Source of the DNA: Streptomyces graminilatus
GTDB taxonomy: Bacteria; Actinomycetota; Actinomycetes; Streptomycetales; Streptomycetaceae
Length of the DNA stretch: 48,470 nt
Reading direction: 5' to 3'
Assembly: GCF_001418565.1 (NCBI RefSeq)
Contig: NZ_LIQQ01000149.1
Location: 1-48,470 of the forward strand
Under the pieces are notes generated by a model. The model ran no database searches. It worked only from the letters and a program-made list of their open reading frames with translations, and was not told the DNA's origin. This document shows, in pieces, positions 7,288-17,218 of the stretch (position 1 is the stretch's first letter; each line of letters starts with the position of its first letter). Position numbers and translations under genes: made by a program.

Positions 7288-8760
7288 CTAAGCCGTGCGC
7301 GGCACACTCGCATGGCGTTCCAGAAACGCGGACACCCCCGAAGCCCGCCGGTGAGGCAACAGCACGCGCGCGGTAGCCGCCAACATCGTCTGAATACGCG
7401 ACGACTGAACCTCGTCCAGCAGATCAAGAACCCGCATCCCCGCCACAGCGGCCTCGTCCGGATGCCCACCCCGGGCCAGATCATCGGTCAGTTCGGCCGT
7501 GTACAGCGCGATGTTCCGGGTGAAGTGCGGATTCTGGAGATGCGCCGCACGCCGCGCGTGCCGCGCCGCGCGCGGCCAGTCGCCCAGCGTCGACCAGCAC
7601 TGTGCCTCCAGCCCCTCCAACTCGGCCTCGCCGTAGAAGCTCATCCACTCGGGATCGGCCTCGGAGGGCCCGCGTTCGTACAGCGACTGGGCCCGCGCCA
7701 GCGCCTGTTCGCAGCCCGCGCGGTCGGCGAGCCCCGCCCAGCCGCCCGCCTCGCGCAGCGCGAGCAGTGACATCAGGCGCGGCGAACCCAGCGGCCGGGC
7801 CACCCGCTGCGCCGCCTGCGCCGCCCTGACCGCCTCGCGTGGGCGCCCCGAATCGCGCGCGAGGAACGCGGTGTTGCAGAAGGCGTGCGCCTCAAGGGCC
7901 GCGTCCCCGGCCACCCGGGCGGTCGCCAGCGCCTCCGCGTAGTGCGAGCGGGCGTCGTCGAAGCGGCCCGAGTCGTGCGCCAGCCAGCCGACGGAGATGG
8001 CGAGTTCACCGGCGCCCGAGTGCAGCCGGTCCGCGGTGGTCTGCCGTACCGCGCCCGCGTCGAGCAGTTCGTAGGCGGCCCGCAGCGGTGCCGCCGCGCG
8101 CCGGTACAGGCCGTCGGCGCCGTGCCGGTCGTCGAGCAGTCTGATGCGGCGGACGGCCTCCTCCAGGGCTCCCGCCTCGCCGGCCCCGACGCGGCGCGTG
8201 GGACGTCCCGCGGCCGAGGCCGAGGCCTCGTACATGAACCCGAAGGGGTTCAGGGAGGCGGCTGCCGCAGTGGCACCGCCCGTCATGAATGCGCGACGCA
8301 GCACGTCGCTCTCCTCGTAGTTGTCGTGCGTTTCGTACGGGTCCTGCGGGTCCTGCGGGTCCTGCGCGTCCTGCGTGTCATACGGCTCGTACGCCCCCGG
8401 CGTCTCACCGGTGCCGTACGCCGGGGTCGCGGTGTGCACGGGGGGCGTGTCCTCCGTGTCGCGCGCCCCGCGTCCGCGTACCGACGAGCGGGGCGCGAAC
8501 CCCAGGTCGGCCAGCGTCCGGCCGGGGAACATGTGCAGGAACACCCGTTCGTACGCGTAGTTGGGGCAGCGGATCTCACCCGCCTCGACCCGACCGACGT
8601 AACGCGCGTCACAGCTGACTCGCTCCCCGATGTCGCGGGCGGCCCGCCGTACCGCCGCAGCGAACTCGCCCGGAGAGCGCTGCCCGCGCAACTGCCGGAA
8701 GGCGAGGTTCGGCCGTGGCGGCCGGGGGGACTGCGACGAGGTCACTGTTGACGACGTCAT
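7288..8760 (-). CDS. DNA-binding regulator with TPR domain, 490 aa
   Basis: Residues 18-85 form a conserved helical head (LAFRQLRGQRSPGEFAAAVR, then CDARYVGRVEAGEIRCPNYA) that resembles an XRE-type helix-turn-helix with the recognition helix around DARYVGRVEAG. A low-complexity linker with Gln-Asp-Pro repeats (residues about 128-148) follows, encoded by 9-base tandem units at 8341-8376. Residues 190-490 are TPR-like helix pairs, for example FDDARSHYAEALATARVAGD and ALEAHAFCNTAFLARDSGRP. This design is typical of Streptomyces regulators of development and secondary metabolism; NsdA has the same general plan but a different head, so I do not assign a name. Divergently transcribed from the next gene across 290 bases. 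Confidence 0.75.
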   Translation of the reverse strand: MTSSTVTSSQSPRPPRPNLAFRQLRGQRSPGEFAAAVRRAARDIGERVSCDARYVGRVEAGEIRCPNYAYERVFLHMFPGRTLADLGFAPRSSVRGRGARDTEDTPPVHTATPAYGTGETPGAYEPYDTQDAQDPQDPQDPYETHDNYEESDVLRRAFMTGGATAAAASLNPFGFMYEASASAAGRPTRRVGAGEAGALEEAVRRIRLLDDRHGADGLYRRAAAPLRAAYELLDAGAVRQTTADRLHSGAGELAISVGWLAHDSGRFDDARSHYAEALATARVAGDAALEAHAFCNTAFLARDSGRPREAVRAAQAAQRVARPLGSPRLMSLLALREAGGWAGLADRAGCEQALARAQSLYERGPSEADPEWMSFYGEAELEGLEAQCWSTLGDWPRAARHARRAAHLQNPHFTRNIALYTAELTDDLARGGHPDEAAVAGMRVLDLLDEVQSSRIQTMLAATARVLLPHRRASGVSAFLERHASVPRTA

Positions 8761-9049
8761 GGCCGGGCCCTCTCTGCGAACCGTCGAACCGTGCCGGATT
8801 CATGACGAGTTGAAAGAGTTGGAACAGTTATCCATCGGACGTCCTGTTTCCGGCGGGCAAGAACGTACCCGCTGTGCACGACCCGGCACGCGGGGTTTGG
8901 CTACAAACCGGATATCTCATCCACGATCTGCCATGAACTGCCATCCTTTGCGGCGGTCTTGTGCCGTAGCCGTTGACGCTCTGGCGCGTTGAACCTGCTG
9001 GACCGGGAGCCACCCGAACTCCCGACCCGTTCGTTTCAGGAGGGGTTCC
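8761..9049. promoter_or_regulatory. Divergent intergenic region
   Basis: This 289-base gap lies between the TPR regulator (minus) and a small plus-strand gene and must contain promoters for both. TTGACG at about 8970 is a possible -35 element for the plus-strand gene, but no good -10 follows at the right distance. I see no operator-like palindrome. Confidence 0.3.
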
Positions 9050-9526
9050 GTGGTGGAGGCCGGGATGGAGATCAGTCAGAGCGCCGATCCTTGTACGCGG
9101 TTCGGAGCGCTCGCATCACCCGCGTTGCCCGCGGTGTCCGTGCCGTCCGCGCTGTCCGCGTCGAACGCGGCGCACATCTGCGATCTGGTGACGGTTCCGG
9201 CGCGACAGGGGCTGGAGGCGGTCGACATCCTGCGCCGGGGTGCCGGGGACGGGGTCGGCCCCGTACTGCACGACGACGGCTGCGACACCCTGGGCTTCCT
9301 GGTGCCGCCCGGCACCGCCGCTGCCTGGGACGTCCCCGGCAGCACCTGTACGGAGACCAACGGGCGTGGTCTGAGCCTCGCGGTGCCCGATCCCGTACCC
9401 CCCGTCGAGGGCTCGGACTGGCTGCTCCCGCCCGGCGACGCGGACCTGGCCACCGACCCGGCGGTGCTCCGCGCGGCCCTCGGCGAGGCGGCCCGGCTCA
9501 TCGAGGCCGCCGACAACCGCCGCTGA
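9050..9526 (+). CDS. Conserved Streptomyces hypothetical protein, 158 aa
   Basis: GTG at 9050 is preceded by a perfect AGGAGG seven bases upstream. The C-terminal half is the most distinctive: LGFLVPPGTAAAWDVPGSTC, then ETNGRGLSLAVPDPVPPVEG and SDWLLPPGD, ending in an amphipathic helix (RAALGEAARLIEAA). I recall similar wording in small Streptomyces proteins annotated near primase-polymerase proteins, but no catalytic residues are visible, so no function is claimed. There is no signal peptide or membrane segment. It runs in the same direction as the next gene, 34 bases ahead of it. Confidence 0.7.
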   Translation: MVEAGMEISQSADPCTRFGALASPALPAVSVPSALSASNAAHICDLVTVPARQGLEAVDILRRGAGDGVGPVLHDDGCDTLGFLVPPGTAAAWDVPGSTCTETNGRGLSLAVPDPVPPVEGSDWLLPPGDADLATDPAVLRAALGEAARLIEAADNRR

Positions 9527-9560
9527 CCAGGCACGGACGCCGGGCCCCGATAATGAGGCC

Positions 9561-10430
9561 ATGGGAAAGTCCAGAAACGCGCGGCGCGGACAGTCGGCCG
9601 CCGAGGCCGTCGTGGAGACGGTCGACGGCGGGCTCGCCGAGCTGATCCCCGACCGGGACCGGGCGCGCGCCTGGACACTGCTCATCGACGGCGCCCCGCA
9701 GTCCCATGTCGACCTCGACGACCCGGCGTACCTCTCCTTCGAGTACCAGCGCCGCCTCGGTCATGTGATCGACCTCGTCGCCCCGCCCGGCAAGCCCGTA
9801 CAGGTCGTGCACCTCGGCGGCGGCGCCCTCACCCTGGCCCGGTACGTCGCCGCGACGCGACCCCGGTCCACCCAGCAGGCCGTCGAACGGGACGCGCGCC
9901 TCGTCCAACTGGTCCGGCGCGAGCTGCCCTTGGACCCGAACGCCCGTATCCGAGTGCGTTCGACCGACGCCCGCGAAGGGCTCGCGAAGATCCCCGACGG
10001 CTGGGCCGACCTCGTCATCGCGGACGTGTTCAGCGGGGCCCGCACCCCGGCCCATCTGACGTCGGTCGAGTTCCTCACGGACGTACGCAGGGTCGTGAAC
10101 GACGCCGGCTGTTACGCCGCCAACCTCACCGACGGGCCGCCGCTCGCCCATCTGCGCGGCCAGATCGCCACCGCGGGGGTGGTCTTCCCCGAGCTGGCCC
10201 TGATCGCCGACCCGACGGTGCTGCGCGGGAAACGCTTCGGCAACGCGGTCCTCGTCGGCTCCGCGCACCCGCTGCCCATCACCGAACTGACCCGCCGCGC
10301 CGCCTCCGACTCCCAACCCGCCCGAGTCGAACACGGCCGCACCCTCACGGACTTCACCGGCGGAGCGGTCCCGGTCACGGACACGACGGCGACCGCCTCA
10401 CCGACACCACCACCATCGGTGTTCCGCTGA
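9561..10430 (+). CDS. Spermidine synthase-like SAM-fold protein
   Basis: A 289-aa protein with the Rossmann core of aminopropyltransferases and methyltransferases: VVHLGGGALTLARYVA (glycine-rich nucleotide loop, about residues 82-97), QQAVERDARLVQLVRREL (acidic residue after strand 2) and WADLVIADVFSG (ADVFSG motif about 147-158), followed by the HLTSVEFLTDVRRVVNDAG helix. This matches the fused-MFS/spermidine-synthase-like family common in actinobacteria. Many members lack proven polyamine activity, so the substrate is open. The tail after residue 250 is Thr/Pro-rich and likely disordered. ATG at 9561 follows closely on the previous gene. Confidence 0.8.
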   Translation: MGKSRNARRGQSAAEAVVETVDGGLAELIPDRDRARAWTLLIDGAPQSHVDLDDPAYLSFEYQRRLGHVIDLVAPPGKPVQVVHLGGGALTLARYVAATRPRSTQQAVERDARLVQLVRRELPLDPNARIRVRSTDAREGLAKIPDGWADLVIADVFSGARTPAHLTSVEFLTDVRRVVNDAGCYAANLTDGPPLAHLRGQIATAGVVFPELALIADPTVLRGKRFGNAVLVGSAHPLPITELTRRAASDSQPARVEHGRTLTDFTGGAVPVTDTTATASPTPPPSVFR

Positions 10431-10432
10431 CC

Positions 10433-10468
10433 GACCGCCCGGACCGCCCGGACCGCCCGGACCGCCCG
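10433..10468. repeat. Four perfect tandem copies of GACCGCCCG
   Basis: Units at 10433-10441, 10442-10450, 10451-10459 and 10460-10468 begin a few bases after the stop of the spermidine-synthase-like gene. Such a 9-base array is prone to copy-number change. No function is apparent. Confidence 0.85.
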
Positions 10469-10681
10469 GACAGGCCCCCGCCGAGGCGCGGCACCCCCCT
10501 CAGGTGCCGCGTCCCGGCCTCCGGCCCCCTCCGGCCACCCATCCGCCTCGACCTGGGCGGAGCCCTGGTCTCCCTCGACGAGCCGACACTCAAGCGACCG
10601 CGCGCGGAGTTGAGTTCGGCCCTGAGCCCGGGGCTGAACCTCGCAGGTCCCCCGGCCACGGGGGAGGCGGCGCGGAACGCG

Positions 10682-10856
10682 CCCCGTTCAGGGGCGCGGG
10701 GAACTGCGCGACCAGCCCCCACCGGCGGAGCGCCGCTCAACCCCCCGTTCAGGGGCGCGGAACTGCGCGACCAGCCCCCACCGGCGGAGCGCCGCTCAAC
10801 CCCCCGTTCAGGGGCGCGGGGAACTGCGCGACCAGCCCCCGTCAGCGGAGCGCCGC

Positions 10857-10860
<4 letters not shown>
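10682..10860. repeat. Three tandem copies of a roughly 60-base intergenic repeat
   Basis: Units at about 10682-10742, 10743-10801 and 10802-10860 share GTTCAGGGGCGCGGGGAAC, GCGCGACCAGCCCCC and GCGGAGCGCCGCTCA. Copy 2 lacks two G residues; copy 3 differs near its end. The last copy overlaps the bglC stop codon. There are no unique spacers, so this is not CRISPR. It is the same dispersed element as at 7120-7262 and again lies between convergent genes. Confidence 0.8.
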
Positions 10861-12283
<1,423 letters not shown>

Positions 12284-12284
<1 letters not shown>

Positions 12285-12297
12285 GGAAGCGCTCCCA
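12284..12297. promoter_or_regulatory. CebR operator on the bglC start codon (one mismatch)
   Basis: The plus-strand sequence TGGAAGCGCTCCCA differs at one position from the palindrome TGGGAGCGCTCCCA. On the minus strand it reads TGGGAGCGCTTCCA, whose last bases run into the ATG of bglC. A repressor bound here would block elongation or an internal promoter. Confidence 0.8.
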
Positions 12298-12385
12298 TGG
12301 GAGTCGTGGAGACAGACGGGTAGGAATGAGGGAAGCGGTGGGAGAGTGCGAAGGGGCCGAGGCGGCGGTGACCCGGCCCCCGAGA

Positions 12386-12439
12386 GTTCCCGTACGAAAA
12401 GTCCCTGACGAAAGTCCCGTACGAAGTTCCTGTGCGGGT
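12386..12439. repeat. Four imperfect 13-14-base direct repeats between cebG and bglC
   Basis: Related units AGTTCCCGTACGAA (12386), AAGTCCCTGACGAA (12400), AGTCCCGTACGAA (12414) and AGTTCCTGTGCGG (12427) are tandem, the last touching the cebG stop codon. GTACG-containing units are partly self-complementary, so the RNA could fold. They might affect the relative expression of cebG and bglC, but this is a guess. Confidence 0.6.
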
Positions 12440-13353
12440 CAGCCCTTGATCGCGCCGTTCATGATGCCGCCCACGATCTGCTTGCCGAACAGGAGAAAGG
12501 CGATGAGCAGCGGCAGCGTGCCCAGCAGCGCGCCCGCCATGATCACTGCCTGGTCGGGGACGTAACCTGTGCCGAGGCCGTTCAGGGCGACCTGGACCGT
12601 CGGGTTCTGCTGGTTCAGGGCGATGATCGGCCACAGGAAGTCGTTCCAGGCGAACACGAAGGTCAGCAGGCCGAGCACGGCCATCGCGGGCCGCGCCGCC
12701 GGGAACACCACGTGCCACACCACGCGCAGGCTGTTCGCGCCGTCCATCCGCGCGGCCTCGATCAGCTCGGTGGGCAGCGCCTGCACCAGGTACTGGCGCA
12801 TGAAGAACGTACCGAACGCGGTGACCAGCGTCGGCAGGATCACAGTCTGCAACTGGTTGGACCAGCCGAGGTCGGCCATCCACAGGTACAGCGGCACGAC
12901 GGCGAGCTGCGGCGGGATCATCATCGTGCCGATGGTCAGCAGCAGCAGCGCGCTGGAGAACTTGAACCGCAGCTTGGCGAAGGCGAATCCCGCCAGCGTC
13001 GAGAACAGCACCGTACTGATCGTGATGGTGCCGGCAACGAGCGTGCTGTTGAGCATCGCTGTCCCGAGTCCCACCTCGTCCCACGCGGCCTGCATGTTCT
13101 TGAACAGGTTCGCGCCGAACCACAGCGGCGGCGGCGTCTGGGCGAGCCGGGTGTTGTCGCGGGACGCCGCGATGGCTGTCCACAGCAGCGGGGCCAGCGA
13201 GATCAGCGAGAAGACAGCCAGGACGACGTAGGTGATCGGGCCCGCGTGCAGTTGCCTGCCCGCGCCGATCATCCGAGGACGTCGGGAGCCCCTGTCGCCC
13301 TTCGGCTTCGGCGCCGGGTCCACCTGAGGCAGCGTCAGATCACTTGTGGTCAT
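12439..13353 (-). CDS. cebG: Cellobiose/cellotriose ABC transporter permease CebG
   Basis: A 304-aa inner-membrane permease of the MalG type with six predicted membrane segments, the first at about residues 40-60 ([20 protein letters not shown]). The EAA loop that contacts the ATPase is [20 protein letters not shown]. It pairs with CebF to form the channel for sugar delivered by CebE. ATG at 13353 has GAGG upstream and overlaps the cebF stop as ATGA, so the two are translationally coupled. No ATPase gene is present; in Streptomyces the shared MsiK usually powers this system. Confidence 0.92.
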   Translation of the reverse strand: MTTSDLTLPQVDPAPKPKGDRGSRRPRMIGAGRQLHAGPITYVVLAVFSLISLAPLLWTAIAASRDNTRLAQTPPPLWFGANLFKNMQAAWDEVGLGTAMLNSTLVAGTITISTVLFSTLAGFAFAKLRFKFSSALLLLTIGTMMIPPQLAVVPLYLWMADLGWSNQLQTVILPTLVTAFGTFFMRQYLVQALPTELIEAARMDGANSLRVVWHVVFPAARPAMAVLGLLTFVFAWNDFLWPIIALNQQNPTVQVALNGLGTGYVPDQAVIMAGALLGTLPLLIAFLLFGKQIVGGIMNGAIKG

Positions 13354-14375
13354 TGCGATTTCCTCAGACGTCGGTTGACCAGCATGTTGACCGCAGCGAC
13401 GATCAGCAGGATCAGGAACATCGACCACGCGATCGCGGACGCCTTGCCGAGGTTGCCGATGATCCAACCCTGGTCGTACATGTACAGACCGAGCGTCTGG
13501 TACTGGTGCTCGGAGCCGCCCTTGGACCCGCCGAACAGCAGGGGCTCACCGAAGAGCTGGGTCGCGCCGATGGTGGAAACGACCACGGTGAACAGGATCG
13601 TCGGCCGGAGCATCGGAATCGTGACGTGGCGGAACTGCTGCCAGCGGTTCGCGCCGTCGAGAGCCGTCGATTCGTACAGGTCGGCGGGGATCGCCTGCAT
13701 CGCCGCGAGGTAGATCAGCGCGTTGTAGCCGGTCCATCGCCAGATCACGATGCTGGAGACGGCGAACTGCCCGCCCCAGTCGGACTCGCGCCAGTTGATC
13801 GGGTCGACCCCGACGAAGTGCAGCAGCCAGTTGATCATGCCGCCGTCCCACGAGTACAGCAATGTGAAGACCAGCGTCGCCGCCGCCACCGAGGTGGCGT
13901 ACGGGGTGAGCATGACCACCCGCCACAGGGTTGAGCCGCGCAGCTTGTAGTTGAGCAGGTGCGCGATGCCGAGCGCCAGGAGCAGCTGCGGCACGGTCGA
14001 GATCAGACCGATGGTGAAGGTGTTCTTCAGGGCGTTCCAGAAGAAGTCCGAGGACCACAGGTTCTTGTAGTTCTCCAGGCCCACCCAGGTCTGCTTGTCC
14101 AGCGAGGACAGCTGCACGCTGTGCAGCGAGTACCAGCCCGTGTAGAGGAGCGGGACCAGTCCGAAGGCCCCGAAGACCAGGAAGAAGGGGGTGATGAACG
14201 CGTATGGCGACGCCTTCATGTCCCAGCGGTACAGCCGACTGCGCCACGAGCCCGAGCCCGGGGCCGTTGGCGGCCTACCTCGACCTTGAGCGCCCCGGAC
14301 CGCGCCCGGCTGGTCGCCGGGCGCGGTCTCGGCACTCGACGCGGGATGCGCGAGAGCCTGCTTGGAGCTGGTCAC
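13350..14375 (-). CDS. cebF: Cellobiose/cellotriose ABC transporter permease CebF
   Basis: A 341-aa MalF-type permease with a long hydrophilic N-terminus (about 50 residues rich in Pro and Gly) followed by six membrane segments, the first around AFITPFFLVFGAFGLVPLLY. The EAA loop is DLYESTALDGANRWQQFRHV. Starts with GTG at 14375, overlapping the cebE stop by four bases, and ends overlapping the cebG start. Forms the membrane channel with CebG. Assignment rests on the intact ceb gene order and on family similarity. Confidence 0.92.
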   Translation of the reverse strand: MTSSKQALAHPASSAETAPGDQPGAVRGAQGRGRPPTAPGSGSWRSRLYRWDMKASPYAFITPFFLVFGAFGLVPLLYTGWYSLHSVQLSSLDKQTWVGLENYKNLWSSDFFWNALKNTFTIGLISTVPQLLLALGIAHLLNYKLRGSTLWRVVMLTPYATSVAAATLVFTLLYSWDGGMINWLLHFVGVDPINWRESDWGGQFAVSSIVIWRWTGYNALIYLAAMQAIPADLYESTALDGANRWQQFRHVTIPMLRPTILFTVVVSTIGATQLFGEPLLFGGSKGGSEHQYQTLGLYMYDQGWIIGNLGKASAIAWSMFLILLIVAAVNMLVNRRLRKSQ

Positions 14376-15703
14376 TGGCCGAGCACGTCCTTGATCTCGT
14401 TCTTGGCCGCGTCCCAGCCCTGCTCAGGGGTCTTGCCCTTCTGCTCGACCTGCAGGATGCCGACGTCCGCGATCGCGGTGCCGATCGGCTGGTCCTTGAC
14501 GCCGAAGTACTGGACCGGGATGGTCTTGGCCGAAGCCGCGTAGATCTCGGCGATCGGAGCGTTCGAGAAGTACTCGACGGTGGCGGCCTGCGGCTTCAGG
14601 GTCGCGTACGCCGCCGGGGCCGACGGGAAGCTCGCCTGCTTGGCGAAGACCTTCGCCTGCTGCTCGGGGGCCGTCAGCCACTTGGCGAGCGCGATGGCCT
14701 CCTTCTGGTGCTTGCCGGCCGTCGGTACGCCGATGAACGCGCCGCCCCAGTTTGCCGCGGTCGGTGCCGCCGCCACGTCCCAGTTGCCCTTGCCGGCCTC
14801 ACCGGACTTCTCCTGGATGTAGCCGATCATCCATGCGGGGCAGGCCACGGTCGCGAACTTGGCGTTCGCGAGTGCCTGGTCCCACGGCTTCTCGAACTGC
14901 TTCAGTTTCGCCGACATGTCGCTGGTCGCGACCTCCATCGCGGAGTTCCAGGCGGCCTTCACACCCTTGGACTTGTCCCAGATGGGGTTGCCGTCCTTGT
15001 CGTAGTAGCGCTCGCTCGCGCCACCCAGCGCCGCGTTGTAGACCGAGGAGGCGGAGTCCACGAACTTGGTGCCGCTCGGCGCCTTCTTCATGTAGTTCTT
15101 GCCGACATCGACGAACTTCGACCAGTCGCCCTTCCACTCCGCGGCGAGCTTGGTGCGGTCCGTCTCAAGACCGGCCTCCTTGAACAGGTCCTTGCGGTAG
15201 CAGATCGCCATCGGGCCGATGTCGGTGCCGAGCCCGATCTGCTTGCCGTCCTTGGTGGTGGCCTGCGCGTTCTTCCAGTCCAGCCACTGGGACTTGTCGA
15301 CCTCCTTGCCGAGGTCGACGAACTTGTCCGCCTGCGTCTGCACGGCCTCGGCGACGTTGCCGATCTCGATCGCCTGGATGTCGTCGACACCGGAACCGGC
15401 CTGCAGACGGGTGATCGTCTTGGGCCAGTACACGTCGGTCTTGGTGGTGACGTTCTCCGTGATGCTGACGTCCGGGTGCAGTTTCATGTACTCGTCGTAG
15501 AGACCGGCCTGCTTGTAACCGAAGACACCGAAGGTGCCGATGGTCAGCGCGGTCTTGCCACCACCGCCTCCGCCGTTGCCACCGCCGTTGTTCGGCGTGC
15601 TGTCGCCCGAGTCGTCGGCGCAGCCGGCCAGCAGCCCCGTCGTCAGTGTGGCGACGACCGCGAGGGTCATCATTCTGCGGGACCCGCGGGTACTCGTGCG
15701 CAT
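14372..15703 (-). CDS. cebE: Cellobiose-binding lipoprotein CebE
   Basis: A 443-aa extracellular solute-binding protein, family 1. The N-terminus is a lipoprotein signal: positively charged RGSRR, hydrophobic core, lipobox LLAGC with the lipidated Cys at about residue 28. A Gly/Asn linker follows (NNGGGNGGGGGG), then the binding domain (LTIGTFGVFGYKQAG onward) with the usual two-lobe pattern. ATG at 15703 has AGGAGG upstream. It captures cellobiose and cellotriose at the membrane face and hands them to CebFG. First gene of the operon; a perfect CebR box lies 127 bases upstream. Confidence 0.93.
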   Translation of the reverse strand: MRTSTRGSRRMMTLAVVATLTTGLLAGCADDSGDSTPNNGGGNGGGGGGKTALTIGTFGVFGYKQAGLYDEYMKLHPDVSITENVTTKTDVYWPKTITRLQAGSGVDDIQAIEIGNVAEAVQTQADKFVDLGKEVDKSQWLDWKNAQATTKDGKQIGLGTDIGPMAICYRKDLFKEAGLETDRTKLAAEWKGDWSKFVDVGKNYMKKAPSGTKFVDSASSVYNAALGGASERYYDKDGNPIWDKSKGVKAAWNSAMEVATSDMSAKLKQFEKPWDQALANAKFATVACPAWMIGYIQEKSGEAGKGNWDVAAAPTAANWGGAFIGVPTAGKHQKEAIALAKWLTAPEQQAKVFAKQASFPSAPAAYATLKPQAATVEYFSNAPIAEIYAASAKTIPVQYFGVKDQPIGTAIADVGILQVEQKGKTPEQGWDAAKNEIKDVLGQ

Positions 15704-16138
15704 TGCGTCCTCCTGTTGCCTGACGTGCCGACCCCCCGGCCAACTGCATTGTTGGGCCCGTTAGTTCGTCTTGTTTCAGCGCTGCGGCTCGGGCGGGGAA
15801 CGTGCGGGATGTGTATGTGTCAGGTACCGTGGGAGCGCTCCCATCGGTGATGTGTTGAAGGTTCGTCTGTCCGGGCGGGGGTGTCAAGGGCGATGACGGG
15901 TGGAGGCGCGTTCAGTTATCCGCCCGTTAACTAATCCGGCGGGACACTGGGAACGGGACGCGAACCGGTGAAGATCGGCCAGCGAGTGGGACTGAGGTGG
16001 GGCCGGGCGGGAACCGGATGGAAACCGGGCCCCCACCGGGGCCTGCCCGGCGGCCGGGCGTCCCGGTGGTGGCGGGTGCGCTCAGGCGGGACTGTTAGAT
16101 TCCAGGCCAGGGTGATGACAGCGGAAGGGCGGAGCCCC
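15704..16138. promoter_or_regulatory. Divergent cebE-cebR control region
   Basis: A 435-base gap that holds the divergent promoters of the transporter operon and its repressor. The CebR box is at 15830-15843. TTAACTAATC near 15925 is an AT-rich stretch that could be part of a promoter for cebR, but no convincing -35/-10 pair can be assigned. Confidence 0.55.
15830..15843. promoter_or_regulatory. Perfect CebR operator
   Basis: TGGGAGCGCTCCCA, a 14-base perfect palindrome identical to the established CebR binding site of Streptomyces. It lies upstream of cebE, placed to repress the transporter operon when no cello-oligosaccharide is present. Confidence 0.95.
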
Positions 16139-17194
16139 ATGGCAAGCCACGGAGCGCGGGGCCGCAGTGGTGGCCGGCCGACCTTGGAAGAGGTCGCCGT
16201 GCGCGCCGGAGTGGGCCGCGGCACGGTCTCCCGGGTGATCAACGGCTCCCCGAGGGTCAGTGAGGCGACCCGTACGGCGGTCGAGGCGGCGGTCGCCGAA
16301 CTCGGCTACGTACCGAACACCGCCGCCCGTGCCCTCGCCGCGAACCGCACGGACGCGATCGCGCTGGTCGTTCCCGAGCCCGAGACCCGTTTCTTCGCGG
16401 AACCGTACTTCTCCGACATGCTGCGTGGTGTCGGCAGTGCGATTTCGGACACGGAGATGCAGCTCCTGCTGATCTTCGCGGGCAGCGACCGGGAGCGCGA
16501 ACGCCTCGCCCAGTACCTGGCCGCCCACCGGGTCGACGGCGTCCTGCTGGTCTCGACCCACGCGGACGACCCGCTCCCCGACCTGCTGGCCCAGTTGGAG
16601 ATACCGGCGGTGATCAGCGGCCCGAGGTCCGAGGCGGAGACCCTCACCTCGGTCGACGCGGACAACTACGGCGGCGGCCGACAGGCGGTCGAACACCTGC
16701 TCTCCCGGGGCCGGCGCAAGATAGCCCACATCACGGGCCGCCTGGACGTGTACGGCGCCCAGCGCCGCGTCGACGGCTACCGCGAAGCCCTGGAGGCCGC
16801 GGGCCACGAGGTGGACGAGGCCCTGATCGAACCGGGCGACTTCACCGAGGAGGGCGGCCGCCGGGCGATGGCCGCCCTGCTGTCCCGCTGCCCCGACCTG
16901 GACGCGGTCTTCGCCGGCTCGGACGTGACGGCGGCGGGCGCCCGCCAGGTCCTGCGCGAACAGGGCCGCCGCATACCCGAGGACGTGGCCCTCGTCGGCT
17001 ACGACGACTCGGCCATCGCCCGCCACATGGACCCGCCCCTGACGAGCGTCCGCCAGCCGATCGTGGAGATGGGCCGCGCGATGATCCACCTCCTCCTGGA
17101 CGAGATCGCCGACCGCCGCCCGACGGCCTCCCGCGTCCTGGAACGCCGCCGGCTGGTACTTCCCACGGAACTGATGACACGTACGTCGTCCTGA
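16139..17194 (+). CDS. cebR: LacI-family repressor of cellulose/cellobiose use, CebR
   Basis: A 351-aa LacI/GalR regulator. The helix-turn-helix is in PTLEEVAVRAGVGRGTVSRV, followed by the hinge helix RALAANRTDAIALV and a periplasmic-binding-like effector domain (DGVLLVSTHADD, DNYGGGRQAVEHLLSRGRRK, DVALVGYDDS). Cellobiose is the known inducer of CebR. ATG at 16139 has GGAG nearby; an ATG at 16115 in frame is an alternative. Divergent from cebE across the shared control region. Confidence 0.92.
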   Translation: MASHGARGRSGGRPTLEEVAVRAGVGRGTVSRVINGSPRVSEATRTAVEAAVAELGYVPNTAARALAANRTDAIALVVPEPETRFFAEPYFSDMLRGVGSAISDTEMQLLLIFAGSDRERERLAQYLAAHRVDGVLLVSTHADDPLPDLLAQLEIPAVISGPRSEAETLTSVDADNYGGGRQAVEHLLSRGRRKIAHITGRLDVYGAQRRVDGYREALEAAGHEVDEALIEPGDFTEEGGRRAMAALLSRCPDLDAVFAGSDVTAAGARQVLREQGRRIPEDVALVGYDDSAIARHMDPPLTSVRQPIVEMGRAMIHLLLDEIADRRPTASRVLERRRLVLPTELMTRTSS

Positions 17195-17218
17195 GGGCCG
17201 GGGGAGGACCCTGGTCCC

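Noticed and set aside
8341..8376. 9-base tandem repeats as a non-coding element
   Set aside because: They are in frame in the TPR regulator and encode a Gln-Asp-Pro linker.
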